Shown here: one piece after another, positions 35,589 through 46,268 of the stretch
How positions within the stretch are numbered: position 1 is the first letter of the stretch
Layout: every line of letters starts with the position of its first letter
Source of the DNA: CAZJYI01 sp964550025
GTDB taxonomy: Bacteria > Verrucomicrobiota > Kiritimatiellia > UBA8416 > CAYOBW01
DNA length: 64,000 nt
Direction: 5' to 3'
Assembly (NCBI GenBank): GCA_964550025.1
Contig: CAZJYI010000022.1
Location: 34,543 to 98,542 of the forward strand
Notes under the pieces: generated by a model
The model's database searches: none
What the model was told of the DNA's origin: nothing
The model's input: the letters and a program-made list of their open reading frames with translations, nothing else
Made by a program: the position numbers and the translations under genes

Positions 35589-37406
35589 TCACTGCGGCTC
35601 TGCGATATCAAAGCCACCATTGCCGCCGACCCTCACGTTGGACGTATCCGCGGAAGCGGTGATCGTCAACGTCTTGAATCCCTTCGCCTTGTTATTCTCG
35701 ACAGTCACGTCGTCACAGTACTCAAGGACGACCGCCGGTCCCTCGTCGGCCGCCGGATAGTCCTTGCTGAACTCTATCGTGTTCCCCGAGATGTTCAATC
35801 CCTTCACGGACTTCGCTTTGACCAGGAGTCCGTTGAAGCTCCTGATCGTGTTGCCTACGAAATGGACGTTGCGGTGATATCGGCCTTCGCCCGTGCGCTG
35901 CTCGGGCCGAAGCAGCGGGGAGGCCAGCAGCGGGTAGCGCTCCGTCACGGCCCACCCGATGTTCTCGAACACGTTGTTCCGGATTGTGACGTCCTGTACG
36001 GCGCCGGACTCGTACCAGCTATTGTTGTCCCCCTCGATCAGGATGCCGTGCATCTGGGAAGAGAAATGGTTGTTCTCAATCAGGACCTTGCCCTTGGTCG
36101 TCACCAGCACGCTGCGCGCGCGGTTTTCGCGGATAACGTTGTTCTTCATCACCAAGTCCGGATACCAGGTCAGGTTCTCCACCGAAAGCGGACCGTCCGG
36201 GAGCTTCGCGGGCGCCTCGGCCACAGTCATCACGAAACGGCGCTCGTTCAGGACCTTGATGGCCTTAACCGTCGTCTCGAAGAACGGCAGAATGGTCTCG
36301 CGCGACAGCAGGGCGATCCTGTCGCCCGGTTCGGCAAACGTCAGTCCCCACTGCTGGAAGTGGCTGATTTCGCAGATGAACTTCTTGTCACCGAGGCACT
36401 CGGCCACCTTCACGTAGGCGCCGTGAACGTTGATGCCGTCGTCGAGCATGTGCTCGAACCGGCAGTTCTCGAGATGGATGGTGCCTTTGCAGCCAATGAA
36501 GTGCGTGGCGTCGGCGCGCGTCGAGACGATGCGATCCTCGGTAGACGTGACAACCATCCCGTTGAGCGTCACGTTCTCGGTCCGTTCCACGATCAACGCC
36601 ATGCCGCCCGCGTCATGGACCGTCACGTTTTCGATCCTGATGTCCTTGGAATTCGTGACGTGAATGGCCGGGCACAGGCGGCTCGTCGGATGCACACCAT
36701 ACGCCACCAGGATGCTGCCGACCGGTGGGGCCTTTCTCACCGCCTTCTCGACCCTGAATCTCCCCTTCCCCATCGCGGTCACCTTCGCCTGCCTGCCCCT
36801 CACCGCATACTGCCGGGTCCCGTAGATCGGCGAGCGGGTTTTCGGGTCCCACACCATGTTCGACCCGATGGGGTCATCCTGACCAAAGCGGTGGAACTGG
36901 ATCTGCCCACCCTTGATCGTGTAGGGATAAAGCTCGGGGTCGGTCTCCACCACGAAGCTCTTCTCCTCCTCGTTGCTCTCGACCACGGTCAATTCCGCGT
37001 GGAAGGAACGGATCCAGTCGATGGAGAAGTTCTTCAGCGTCGCGCCCTGAACGTTCTCCAGCGTGACAGGAACCATGCGGCCGTGGAACATGAAGAGCGA
37101 TCCGCCGCCGTCGATCGTGATGTTCTTCATGTTGAACAACGGGAATCCCATCCGTTTCAGACCGTTGTCGTGGTTCGAGACCGCGCGGTAGACCTCCACG
37201 GCATTCTCCGGATGGAAGTCATACTGCCCCTTCGGGAAGACCAGCGTCACGTCCGGCTCGCCTTTCACCGCCTCGACAAGCCGGTTGAGCGGGTAGGTCG
37301 CGTCCTTGCCCGGCATGATGTCGTGATCGGCAACGTTGATGATCCGCGCGCCCGCCGATTGCGCACAGAGAAGCGAGAGACAAAGAAGTGACGTCTTGCC
37401 CGTCAT
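35589..37406 (-). CDS. GH110-like alpha-1,3-galactosidase, secreted beta-helix enzyme
   Basis: 605 residues from ATG 37406, which has AAGGAG 5 nt upstream and directly starts a signal peptide (SLLCLSLLCAQSAGA). The protein is a right-handed parallel beta-helix: VFPKGQYDFHPENAVE, FNMKNITIDGGGSLFMFHG, then ADATHFIGCKGTIHLENCRF, EHMLDDGINVHGAYV and SQMHGILIEGDNNSWYESGA. These blocks match GH110 alpha-1,3-galactosidases, in which conserved Asp residues in the DDGINVHG region are catalytic. Likely substrates are terminal alpha-1,3-galactosides, as in red-algal galactans. It is the first gene of the minus-strand run, 181 nt downstream of the XylR-type regulator gene, which may control it. Confidence 0.78.
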   Translation of the reverse strand: MTGKTSLLCLSLLCAQSAGARIINVADHDIMPGKDATYPLNRLVEAVKGEPDVTLVFPKGQYDFHPENAVEVYRAVSNHDNGLKRMGFPLFNMKNITIDGGGSLFMFHGRMVPVTLENVQGATLKNFSIDWIRSFHAELTVVESNEEEKSFVVETDPELYPYTIKGGQIQFHRFGQDDPIGSNMVWDPKTRSPIYGTRQYAVRGRQAKVTAMGKGRFRVEKAVRKAPPVGSILVAYGVHPTSRLCPAIHVTNSKDIRIENVTVHDAGGMALIVERTENVTLNGMVVTSTEDRIVSTRADATHFIGCKGTIHLENCRFEHMLDDGINVHGAYVKVAECLGDKKFICEISHFQQWGLTFAEPGDRIALLSRETILPFFETTVKAIKVLNERRFVMTVAEAPAKLPDGPLSVENLTWYPDLVMKNNVIRENRARSVLVTTKGKVLIENNHFSSQMHGILIEGDNNSWYESGAVQDVTIRNNVFENIGWAVTERYPLLASPLLRPEQRTGEGRYHRNVHFVGNTIRSFNGLLVKAKSVKGLNISGNTIEFSKDYPAADEGPAVVLEYCDDVTVENNKAKGFKTLTITASADTSNVRVGGNGGFDIAEPQ

Positions 37407-37462
37407 GCTTTCTCCTTGTGGTGTCGTTTCGATTGTCTTCATGGGTAGACCCGGTGCCCTGC

Positions 37463-37578
37463 TGATAGAAGCCACACTATGCAGGTCCCCTCGCCGCAGT
37501 GATAGAAGGAATTGCGCACGAAAACATGCCTGAATGCGACAGTATTATTGTGAGCAGTTGTTCCGTGGCAGTATCATT
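37463..37578. promoter_or_regulatory. Two pairs of direct repeats upstream of the GH110-led gene run
   Basis: TGATAGAAG occurs at 37463-37471 and 37500-37508 (37 bp apart), and CAGTATTATT/CAGTATCATT at 37540-37549 and 37569-37578 (29 bp apart). Spaced direct repeats are how AraC/XylR-type activators usually bind. The gap lies between the regulator's stop and the first enzyme gene, so this is the natural promoter position. No convincing -35/-10 could be fixed. Confidence 0.4.
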
Positions 37579-37587
37579 CGGTCCCGG

Positions 37588-38736
37588 TCAAAGGCTCTTC
37601 AACTGCCGCCGGTAGTCCCGGGGGCTCATGCCCGTGGTCTTCTTGAAGACGTTTGTCAGGTAATTATAGGACGCGTAGCCGCAGGCTTCGGCGATGTGCT
37701 GCATGGGCATGTCGGTCTGCGCGAGAAGCTGACGCGCCTTGTTCACGCGAAGACGCCGGACCTCACCGAATGCCGACCGCCCGAACGCCTGCCGGAACCG
37801 ACGTTCGAGTGCACGCCGACTCATCGGCACGGCCCGCAGAATGTCATCGATGGCAATGGGCCCGCAAGCGTGCTCCCGGATGTACCTGGCAACCTTCGCC
37901 ATCTTGGGATCTTCCACGTTGAGCGTATCCGTCGAAAGGTGTTCCATGATTCCGAGCGGCGGAAGATAGGTCGTTTTGTGCGGGACTTCTTCCCCGAGCA
38001 TCATCCCATGCAACGCTTCGGCGGCCCGGTAGCCGATCTGTTCCGTCGGAATGAGAATGCCGGACAGCGGCGGAAAGCACGCATGGCACAGCACTTCATC
38101 ATAGCTGCCGTCCAGAACGGCTACGTCATGGGGCACGGACAGCCCCGCCCGCATGCAACAGTCGACCACAAACACACCGTTGACCTGCCCCCAGACAAGT
38201 ATGCCGACCGGCTTGGTCAACGAACCGAGCCATTGAACCAACTCATCCGTCTGCTCCAACCTGTTCCCCTTTAGCGCGAAAAACGAGCATGGCAGTCCCT
38301 CGCTTGCGGCTGCCTCCGCGAAAGCGTCCGCGTACCATATGGGGTTGGGATTGTGGCGCGGCGCCGCGATCGCCACGTTGCGGAGCCCGCGTTCCTTGAA
38401 GTGTTCAACCGCCATACGCGTCGAAGCGCGGTCGTCGGTTCGCACGCAGGGCGCCGAGAACCCTTCGAGCGCAAAGTCAGCCACGTTGACGACAGGCAAC
38501 CGGGACTCGTCCAGCGCCGCCGCCAGACGGCTGTCCACGACGCGAGCGATGATGCCGTCCCCCCGCCACCCTTCGGGGAGTTGCTCAAAGATCCGCGGCG
38601 CGTTGGGCTGCACCCACAGGTGCCACGGCCCGGCTTCCGCGGCGTAGGCAAGAATGCCCTTCACAATCCTCCGCCCCCAACCGCTGGACGTGCTGAGGAG
38701 GATCGCTACTTCAGGCGTGTCACGAACAGGGTTCAT
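37588..38736 (-). CDS. XylR-type transcription regulator (sugar-binding + AraC HTH)
   Basis: 382 residues from ATG 38736. The frame stays open far upstream, but that part is arginine-rich and lies under the neighbour's promoter. Residues about 8-265 form a LacI/periplasmic-binding-protein sensor (EVAILLSTSSGWGRRIVKGI; ILVWGQVNGVFVVDCCMRAG; DVAVLDGSYDEVLCHACFPP). The C-terminal 100 residues are an AraC double helix-turn-helix (DDILRAVPMSRRALERRFR; QHIAEACGYASYNYLTNVFK; GMSPRDYRRQL). Regulators of this type sense a pentose or other monosaccharide and activate catabolic genes. It is upstream of the GH110-led run and divergent from the DUF5060 hydrolase, so it may control both. The start is uncertain because GGGAG abuts the ATG. 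Confidence 0.85.
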   Translation of the reverse strand: MNPVRDTPEVAILLSTSSGWGRRIVKGILAYAAEAGPWHLWVQPNAPRIFEQLPEGWRGDGIIARVVDSRLAAALDESRLPVVNVADFALEGFSAPCVRTDDRASTRMAVEHFKERGLRNVAIAAPRHNPNPIWYADAFAEAAASEGLPCSFFALKGNRLEQTDELVQWLGSLTKPVGILVWGQVNGVFVVDCCMRAGLSVPHDVAVLDGSYDEVLCHACFPPLSGILIPTEQIGYRAAEALHGMMLGEEVPHKTTYLPPLGIMEHLSTDTLNVEDPKMAKVARYIREHACGPIAIDDILRAVPMSRRALERRFRQAFGRSAFGEVRRLRVNKARQLLAQTDMPMQHIAEACGYASYNYLTNVFKKTTGMSPRDYRRQLKSL

Positions 38737-38989
38737 CTCCCGCAGAATAGCATGGCTGTACCTGACCCCGAAACGGAAAACGGCAGTGCAGCCTCGCGGT
38801 GGGCGTACGACGAGACCTCTGCCGATCTTGACCCACAGGCATGCCCTCAGGTAGCCTTCCGAGGTCGAGGGAACGAAGTCCGTTCGCGCAAAGGCTGCGC
38901 GCACCGCAATCCCCAAGGGCGATCTTCGTTCGCGAGTGGTCGACATCGTGTTTCGTCGTCGAACGAATCAAGAGTCAATGGAGACACCC
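38737..38989. promoter_or_regulatory. Divergent promoter region, regulator/DUF5060 hydrolase
   Basis: 253 nt between divergent genes. GAACG/CGTTC motifs recur: GAACG-AAGTC-CGTTC (38871-38885), CTTCGTTCG near 38925 and TTCGT-CGTCGA-ACGAA (38952-38967). They are candidate regulator sites, with no independent support. Confidence 0.35.
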
Positions 38990-41368
<2,379 letters not shown>

Positions 41369-41672
41369 CGACCGGCGTCTCCGTAGCGCGGAAATCCGTT
41401 CCGCGCGGGAGCAAGGGAGAGCGGATGTGGAGAGAGAGGGAAAGACCTCGGGGCCTGTCTCGCGCGCGCCATCCTCGTCTCCATGCGCATGCGCGGAACG
41501 GCGCTACCGAGAAGCGGCATTCTGGCGACCCAACGCAGACCTGACAACACACTTCCGCGCCAGTTTCAGCCCACTTCCGTCCGCCGCGGGCGGAGGGCTA
41601 CCTGAGAGCACACGGAACTGTTTTCCCGAAAGAGGTACTACGTTGTGCCCGCACTCCCCTCAGAGAGGGGAG
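41369..41672. other. 304-nt gap with REP-like palindromes between convergent genes
   Basis: No coding sequence. It holds the REP-like element at 41383-41507. The remainder, up to the stop of the beta-helix gene, shows no clear structure beyond a GAGGGGAG near that stop. Confidence 0.5.
41383..41507. repeat. BIME-like pair of REP palindromes, copy D
   Basis: GTA then hairpin GCGCGGAA-ATCCG-TTCCGCGC (41386-41406). The inverted end is GCGCGGAACGGCGCTAC (41491-41507), again finishing in CTAC, the complement of GTAG. The second palindrome is imperfect. Confidence 0.7.
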
Positions 41673-44087
41673 CTACTGCCAGCCCGCCAGGTACGCCGGC
41701 GGTGAATAGCGCTCGTTCAGCTTGTCGTAGTCGAACCTGCCGCCGGATGACGGCGTACTCTCGTACTGCTTCTTGATCGCCAGGCGGTACGCGGCCTTGT
41801 CCGGCATGGACGTGCGATGCTCGTCGAGGTACAAGCCGATCTTCGCGAACGGAATCTCCACGAACCTGTCCACGGGCTTGAAACCGGCCCGCTGCCGAAA
41901 ATCCAAGGCGTCGGGGTCAACGAACATGGCTTTGGCATCGAGCTCGACCGGCAGTTCGAAGACCATCGATCCGGGCAGCATCTTCTTCTGCGCCTCGAAC
42001 GAGTCGAGTTTGTTGCGTCCGTGGATGTGAAACGTCTTGTAGGTCGGGCGATCCGAGTAGTTGTGCCTGACGACTGAGTGAGACTGGCACCACGGATTGC
42101 AGTCGGGGTCCATGAAGTCGGCGAAGATCTTCGGTATGACGGGGTACTTCGCCATCCACTTTTCGTTGTTCTTCCAGCCTTCGCGCCCGAAGATCATCTC
42201 GGCCCGGCCGATGAGATTAACCTTACAAAAGACAATTCGCGTGCCGGCCGCAATGTCCTCGTTGATCTTGATGCGTTCAGCTTGTTTGTCCTTGAGGAAC
42301 TGTTCCTTGCTGATCTGGTGGTAAGGCTTCTGGCCGGTCCACCACAGAAGTGGCGTCTCCATGGAGACGCTGTTTTCGATCGAGCAGGCCGGTCCGGCCC
42401 CCTGCACGCAGGAACGGGCGCACTTGTAGTAGATGTTGCCGAAGGTCAGGAGCCCCGAAGCATTGTCGTCGGCGCGCCACGCCGACATCGGATGTCCCTT
42501 CGGCGTCTCCAGCAGGTGATGCACGAAGTTGTACCGGAACAGGTTGTTGTAGAGCGAGAGATCCGCTCCGCAATACGCCGCGTTCCAGTCCCCCATCTCG
42601 TAGCCCACGTTGTAGAACTCGTTGAACTCGGCCAGGAAATCGTTGTGCCCGTACATCATCCCGCCGTTGAGGTCGTGGACCAGGTTGTGGGTAAACTTCG
42701 CGCCCACACCGCCTACCGCCATCAGTCCGTAGCCGCGGAGACGGCAGTGATGAATGTGGTTGTTGTCGGCCGTATTGTGTTCGGGGATGAGGGCCCTGCG
42801 GCTCTCGGAGAACGAGCTCGCGTTGTACTCGATGTTGATGTCCTTCTCGTACTGCGACTTGTACTCGATCGCCACCGGATATTTGCCCAACAACAAGAAG
42901 GCGCGATCGAGACCGTAGAAGTCGCAGCCGGTAATCGTGTTGTGCATCCCGTCCACGAGACGCAACCCCAGGTCGACCCCGTTGCGGAACGTGCAACCGC
43001 CAATCGTGATGTGCTCACAGCCCGAGAAGACGACGCCATTGTCACCGAAGTTCTCGAAGGTGATGTCGCGCAACGTAACGTGCTTCACACCGCGCCCCTC
43101 GATCAGCGTGTCGCCGCCGGCAATGCGCAGGGGCTTGTCGGAAGCGAGAGACCCAACCGGCCAGATGTAGAAACGCTCATCCTGGTGGTCGTAGTACCAC
43201 TCACCCGGCTCGTCCAACAGGCACAACACGTTGACCAGCCGCAGGCGGCGGGGGAGCGGGAGCTTCGGGTTGCCGATGCCGTAGCGCGTGTATCGCAGGA
43301 GCTGCAGCGTCTTCTTCTCCGGTTGTACGGCACCGAGGTTCTCCTTCTGGAAGAACCAGTCGTTGTTCAGGTACCCGTGCACCATGATGTCGCCGGTGCG
43401 ATCGACCTCGCGTTTCAGAGCCGCGAGGTCAATCGACTCACGCAGCGTGAACCGCCCGCCGGTAGGGTTCTCCCGGCTGTACGCCGCCGGGTTCTCATCC
43501 GCCGCCAGCCAGCGCGTGGTCGGCCCTTTGTCGAGCGCCTCCTTCATGTACCCGTAGCCGCGGTTCGGCCACGTGGCCTGCTGCAGGCAGTGCCCGTCCC
43601 ATGTCACCAGCGCGTAGGCTTCGTTTTCGTTGTCGTCGGGACGGTAGGGGAAACGTCTCGCCAAACCGGTCCCCGCCAGAGACGCGGAAACCACCTTGCC
43701 GCGCGCGGACGGATGCAGCCGCTCCGCCAACGCATCGTCGGCAACTCCCGCGAACAACTTCGAGGGAATCGCCGCTCCGCGCGAGAAGGTGACTTCCTCC
43801 CGGGGTACGGCGCGGATGACCAACGGCGCCCCAGGTTTCCCGGAATCGGCCGCGTCCAGCGTCACAACCCCCTCGGGGTTGTAGCGTCCACCCTTGATCC
43901 AGATCGTCGTCTGGTCGTCCGCCGCACGCGCCAATTCCAACGCGCGCAACAGCGTCTGCACGGGGGCCTCACGCGTCCCGTCATTCCCGTCCGCCCCCGT
44001 CGTTCCCACGTAGATGTCCGTGGCGCCGGCCTGCAAAGACAGGCAAACTGCCGACAATGCAATGAACGCACTTCTCATCGGTTCCAT
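41673..44087 (-). CDS. Large secreted right-handed beta-helix protein
   Basis: 804 residues. A signal peptide (FIALSAVCLSLQAGA) is followed by DIYVGTTGADGNDGTREAPV, the usual opening of PbH1-type beta-helix enzymes. A separate beta domain interrupts (about 120-330; VNVLCLLDEPGEWYYDHQDE). Rungs then run from HVTLRDITFENFGDNGVVFS through NTADNNHIHHCRLRGYGLMA to LVHDLNGGMMYGHNDFLAEF. The layout resembles GH141 and related families, but no catalytic residues could be fixed. It may start at 44087 or three codons later; GAGGAG lies awkwardly close to the first ATG. It converges with the DUF5060 gene. A role in debranching the cluster's polysaccharide is inferred only from neighbours. Confidence 0.75.
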   Translation of the reverse strand: MEPMRSAFIALSAVCLSLQAGATDIYVGTTGADGNDGTREAPVQTLLRALELARAADDQTTIWIKGGRYNPEGVVTLDAADSGKPGAPLVIRAVPREEVTFSRGAAIPSKLFAGVADDALAERLHPSARGKVVSASLAGTGLARRFPYRPDDNENEAYALVTWDGHCLQQATWPNRGYGYMKEALDKGPTTRWLAADENPAAYSRENPTGGRFTLRESIDLAALKREVDRTGDIMVHGYLNNDWFFQKENLGAVQPEKKTLQLLRYTRYGIGNPKLPLPRRLRLVNVLCLLDEPGEWYYDHQDERFYIWPVGSLASDKPLRIAGGDTLIEGRGVKHVTLRDITFENFGDNGVVFSGCEHITIGGCTFRNGVDLGLRLVDGMHNTITGCDFYGLDRAFLLLGKYPVAIEYKSQYEKDINIEYNASSFSESRRALIPEHNTADNNHIHHCRLRGYGLMAVGGVGAKFTHNLVHDLNGGMMYGHNDFLAEFNEFYNVGYEMGDWNAAYCGADLSLYNNLFRYNFVHHLLETPKGHPMSAWRADDNASGLLTFGNIYYKCARSCVQGAGPACSIENSVSMETPLLWWTGQKPYHQISKEQFLKDKQAERIKINEDIAAGTRIVFCKVNLIGRAEMIFGREGWKNNEKWMAKYPVIPKIFADFMDPDCNPWCQSHSVVRHNYSDRPTYKTFHIHGRNKLDSFEAQKKMLPGSMVFELPVELDAKAMFVDPDALDFRQRAGFKPVDRFVEIPFAKIGLYLDEHRTSMPDKAAYRLAIKKQYESTPSSGGRFDYDKLNERYSPPAYLAGWQ

Positions 44088-44108
44088 CTCTCCTCGTCTG
44101 TCAACGGA

Positions 44109-44519
44109 TCACTCGAATGGATTGACGACTCTTACCGAGTCGAAAGACTGCCCGGTGTTCAGATCCTCGCTGTACAGCGTGTCACACCGTGCCTTCTGGG
44201 CCGCGACAACGATCAAAGCGTCCCAGAAAGACACCTGCCACAGGATGTTGCCGTCGATGGCGTGATTGATGTCGTCGGTGTCAACGGTGACGATGCCCAT
44301 GTGCCGGAACGAGTGCATGATGTCCTTCGCCTTGAGCGGCTCGATTCCGAGCTTGCGTGTTGCCGTCACGTAGAACTCCTGCAATACCTGTGTGGATATG
44401 AAAAAGGGCAGGGCCTCTGAACCGCTGCGCAACAGTTCACGGGCCTTTTCCCGCTTCTCCGGTTCGTCCTTGTCGCAAGCGTAGACGAGGATGTTGGTGT
44501 CCAGGAAGGCCTTAGACAT
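44109..44519 (-). CDS. vapC: VapC-type PIN-domain toxin
   Basis: 136 residues from ATG 44519, preceded by GAGGAT 7 nt upstream. PIN-domain RNases of toxin-antitoxin pairs cleave tRNA or rRNA. The acidic site is complete: LDTNILVYACD at the N-terminus, QVLQEFYVTATRK, SFWDALIVVAAQ and YSEDLNTGQ. The start codon overlaps the antitoxin's stop (ATGTCTAA, 8 nt shared), typical of translational coupling. It sits as an island between carbohydrate genes. The family call is firm; the target RNA is unknown. Confidence 0.92.
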   Translation of the reverse strand: MSKAFLDTNILVYACDKDEPEKREKARELLRSGSEALPFFISTQVLQEFYVTATRKLGIEPLKAKDIMHSFRHMGIVTVDTDDINHAIDGNILWQVSFWDALIVVAAQKARCDTLYSEDLNTGQSFDSVRVVNPFE

Positions 44520-44736
44520 CGTAGAGATCCTCACGCTTCCAGGTCTCGCCCCCGGAGTGCCCGCCCGCTGAGTCCATCTTCCGGATACACTCGTCTACCC
44601 AATTCTCACGGTTCTCTCGGACTGTCCGCGCAAGAAGGTCTCTCAGCAGCGCGTTCAGCGACGTGTGGTGCGCCCGAGCATACCGACGTCCCTCCTCGAT
44701 CAGTTCTTCATCCACCGATAGCGTCAGATTCTTCAT
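44512..44736 (-). CDS. vapB: VapB-type ribbon-helix-helix antitoxin
   Basis: 74 residues from ATG 44736, with AAGGAGGT about 7 nt upstream; the longer frame ahead contains that ribosome-binding site. MKNLTLSVDEELIEEGRRYA reads as the beta strand plus first helix of a ribbon-helix-helix DNA-binding domain, followed by HTSLNALLRDLLARTV. The acidic, flexible C-terminus (GGETWKREDLYDV) would wrap around the toxin. It should repress its own promoter through the inverted repeats just upstream. Confidence 0.88.
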   Translation of the reverse strand: MKNLTLSVDEELIEEGRRYARAHHTSLNALLRDLLARTVRENRENWVDECIRKMDSAGGHSGGETWKREDLYDV

Positions 44737-44747
44737 ACAGAGCACCT

Positions 44748-44787
44748 CCTTATGTGCACACAGCATAAGGTAACACATATACTGTGT
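44748..44787. promoter_or_regulatory. Candidate VapB operators upstream of vapBC
   Basis: CCTTATG (44748-44754) and CATAAGG (44764-44770) form a perfect 7-bp inverted repeat with a 9-nt spacer. It overlaps the vapB ribosome-binding site. A second palindrome, ACACA-TATAC-TGTGT, lies at 44773-44787. Autoregulation by a ribbon-helix-helix antitoxin usually uses such repeats. Confidence 0.55.
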
Positions 44788-44854
44788 CGATGCAACCGTA
44801 TCTTCACCCGCCCACCTGCAATCACATGGTCTCTTCTTTCGGCTTTCTCACGGA

Positions 44855-44940
44855 GACGGACGGCGTGGAAGCCGTCCCTCCAGGCGAGGACCATCGCGTT
44901 CCGCCCTCTTGGAGGGTCGAGTTCCACCTCGACCGTGCCC
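44855..44940. repeat. Cluster of short hairpins downstream of URO-D gene
   Basis: GGACGGCGTGGAAGCCGTCC at 44859-44878, then CCCTC-TTG-GAGGG and TCGAG/CTCGA stems. The first stem resembles the REP-like unit at 57261-57281 but lacks a GTAG head. It may act as a terminator for flanking genes. The rest of 44788-45001 shows nothing recognisable. Confidence 0.5.
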
Positions 44941-45001
44941 CCAAGATGCCAGAGCAGAGTCGCACGTCATTCCCCTCCCACCACAACGACATCCCCGCAC
45001 A

Positions 45002-46000
45002 TCACGTCCCCCCCTCTCCGGAAATCCCGTTCAGTGCCAGCGCCCTGCGGTAGAACCAGTCGTCCCACTCGGGCTCGACACCGATCCCGGGCAGGTCCGG
45101 GTAGTTCTTCAGAATCAGTCTCCCGTCGAACAGCCGGACCAGTCGCTCGGTTTCTCGTTCGATGAACCGGCGGTCTCCCGTCGGCAGCACCTTCTGAATA
45201 TCGACCGGCGCCCACAACGCCACGCCATGTCCCCGGAACAGCCCTGCCAGTTCCTCCAAGTCGTAGACCGCCGGCTGGTCGAACTGGAACGCGTCCACGC
45301 CACATTCGATCAGGTCTTCGAGGAGCTCACGATTCTGCCCGCACGAATGCATCAGGACCTTCATGCCGTGGTCATGCGCCAGCCCCATGAGCCGCGAGTA
45401 CAACTCCTTGAAGTACAGCCTGAACATCTCCGGACTGAAGAGAAGTCCCAACTGCGTACCCAGGTCTTCGCCGATGCCGATCGCGTCGGCGCCGGCCTCG
45501 CCCGCCGCTCGGATCTTGCGCTCGTACACCTGCGCCACCCGGGCATGCAATTCGTGCAGCTCGTCGGGATGGAGAACCATGTCCATGAAGTAGACCTCCA
45601 TCTTGCGGAGGTAGCGCGCGTTGTCGAAGATCCACCCGCCGACGAACGCGACTTTGAAGCGGCCCGAGGCGTCCTTCTCGAACGTATTCCGCAAGGCATT
45701 GGCACAGGCCGCCACGTCGTACTCGGGAAGCGTGAGTGTAGCCAGGTCGGACCAGTCCTCCAGAACAGGCTTGTGGATCTCGCCCTTGACGGAACCGCCC
45801 ATCATGCGAACCCAGACATTGCCCCACTCGTCGTCATAGTGCTCGATGCCATCCGCGCCAACCCACCGGCGCTGTTCGTAGCCTGAAGGCCGCACGCCGC
45901 CCGACACGAGGTCGTTCAGCCTCCCGCCGTCAAACGTGAACCCGTTGCGCGGCGCATCCGCGCCGCCCAGGTTCGCCAGGATGATCTCTCTCGGTGTCAT
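45002..46000 (-). CDS. Uroporphyrinogen decarboxylase (URO-D) superfamily protein
   Basis: 332 residues, no signal peptide, so cytoplasmic. It starts MTPREIILANLGG, with AAGGAA upstream. The URO-D-like barrel is shown by NDLVSGGVRPSGYEQRRWVG, ADAIGIGEDLGTQLGLLFSP and MKVLMHSCGQNRELLEDLIE. The H-S-C element corresponds to the zinc-binding His-x-Cys of corrinoid:thiol methyltransferases of this superfamily (MtaA/MtbA type), whereas true haem-pathway URO-D enzymes lack it. A methyl-transfer role is therefore more likely than porphyrin synthesis, but no corrinoid protein is visible nearby. It is divergent from the cytoplasmic GH29. Confidence 0.82.
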   Translation of the reverse strand: MTPREIILANLGGADAPRNGFTFDGGRLNDLVSGGVRPSGYEQRRWVGADGIEHYDDEWGNVWVRMMGGSVKGEIHKPVLEDWSDLATLTLPEYDVAACANALRNTFEKDASGRFKVAFVGGWIFDNARYLRKMEVYFMDMVLHPDELHELHARVAQVYERKIRAAGEAGADAIGIGEDLGTQLGLLFSPEMFRLYFKELYSRLMGLAHDHGMKVLMHSCGQNRELLEDLIECGVDAFQFDQPAVYDLEELAGLFRGHGVALWAPVDIQKVLPTGDRRFIERETERLVRLFDGRLILKNYPDLPGIGVEPEWDDWFYRRALALNGISGEGGT

Positions 46001-46268
46001 CGTTTCCTTCTTGTTCTAGCGTCTCGGATTGTCCCGTCACAGGATGCGGCATCTCTGCGTTGCAACCCCTCCGGTTGACGTTCGTGGAGATCAGACCGTA
46101 CATCATCGTCCAGTTCAGCGGAACTGCCAATCAACAAGCGTCCTTTCCCGTTGTCCAATGCACAGCGAGAAAGACAGGGTTTGCCATCAACCCCCGAATG
46201 TGTTCACATGCCGCCTGTCTGTGTATCATGACAGCGGGCGCGCGAAGCGCAAGAGAGGAGAACCTGAG
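46001..46268. promoter_or_regulatory. Divergent intergenic region, URO-D gene/GH29 gene
   Basis: 268 nt. ATGTG-TT-CACAT (46198-46209) and CTGTC...GACAG (about 46215-46234) are small inverted repeats 60-70 nt before the GH29 start and are candidate operators. No clear -35/-10 pair was found. Confidence 0.35.

Noticed and set aside
42078..44420. Open frame of 780 codons on the plus strand
   Set aside because: Antisense shadow of the beta-helix protein at 41673-44087 and part of vapC; high-GC codon usage leaves the opposite frame open.
46029..46268. 80-codon N-terminal extension of the cytoplasmic GH29
   Set aside because: Sequence is not protein-like, lies in a divergent promoter region, and ATG 46269 has AGGAG at 8 nt.
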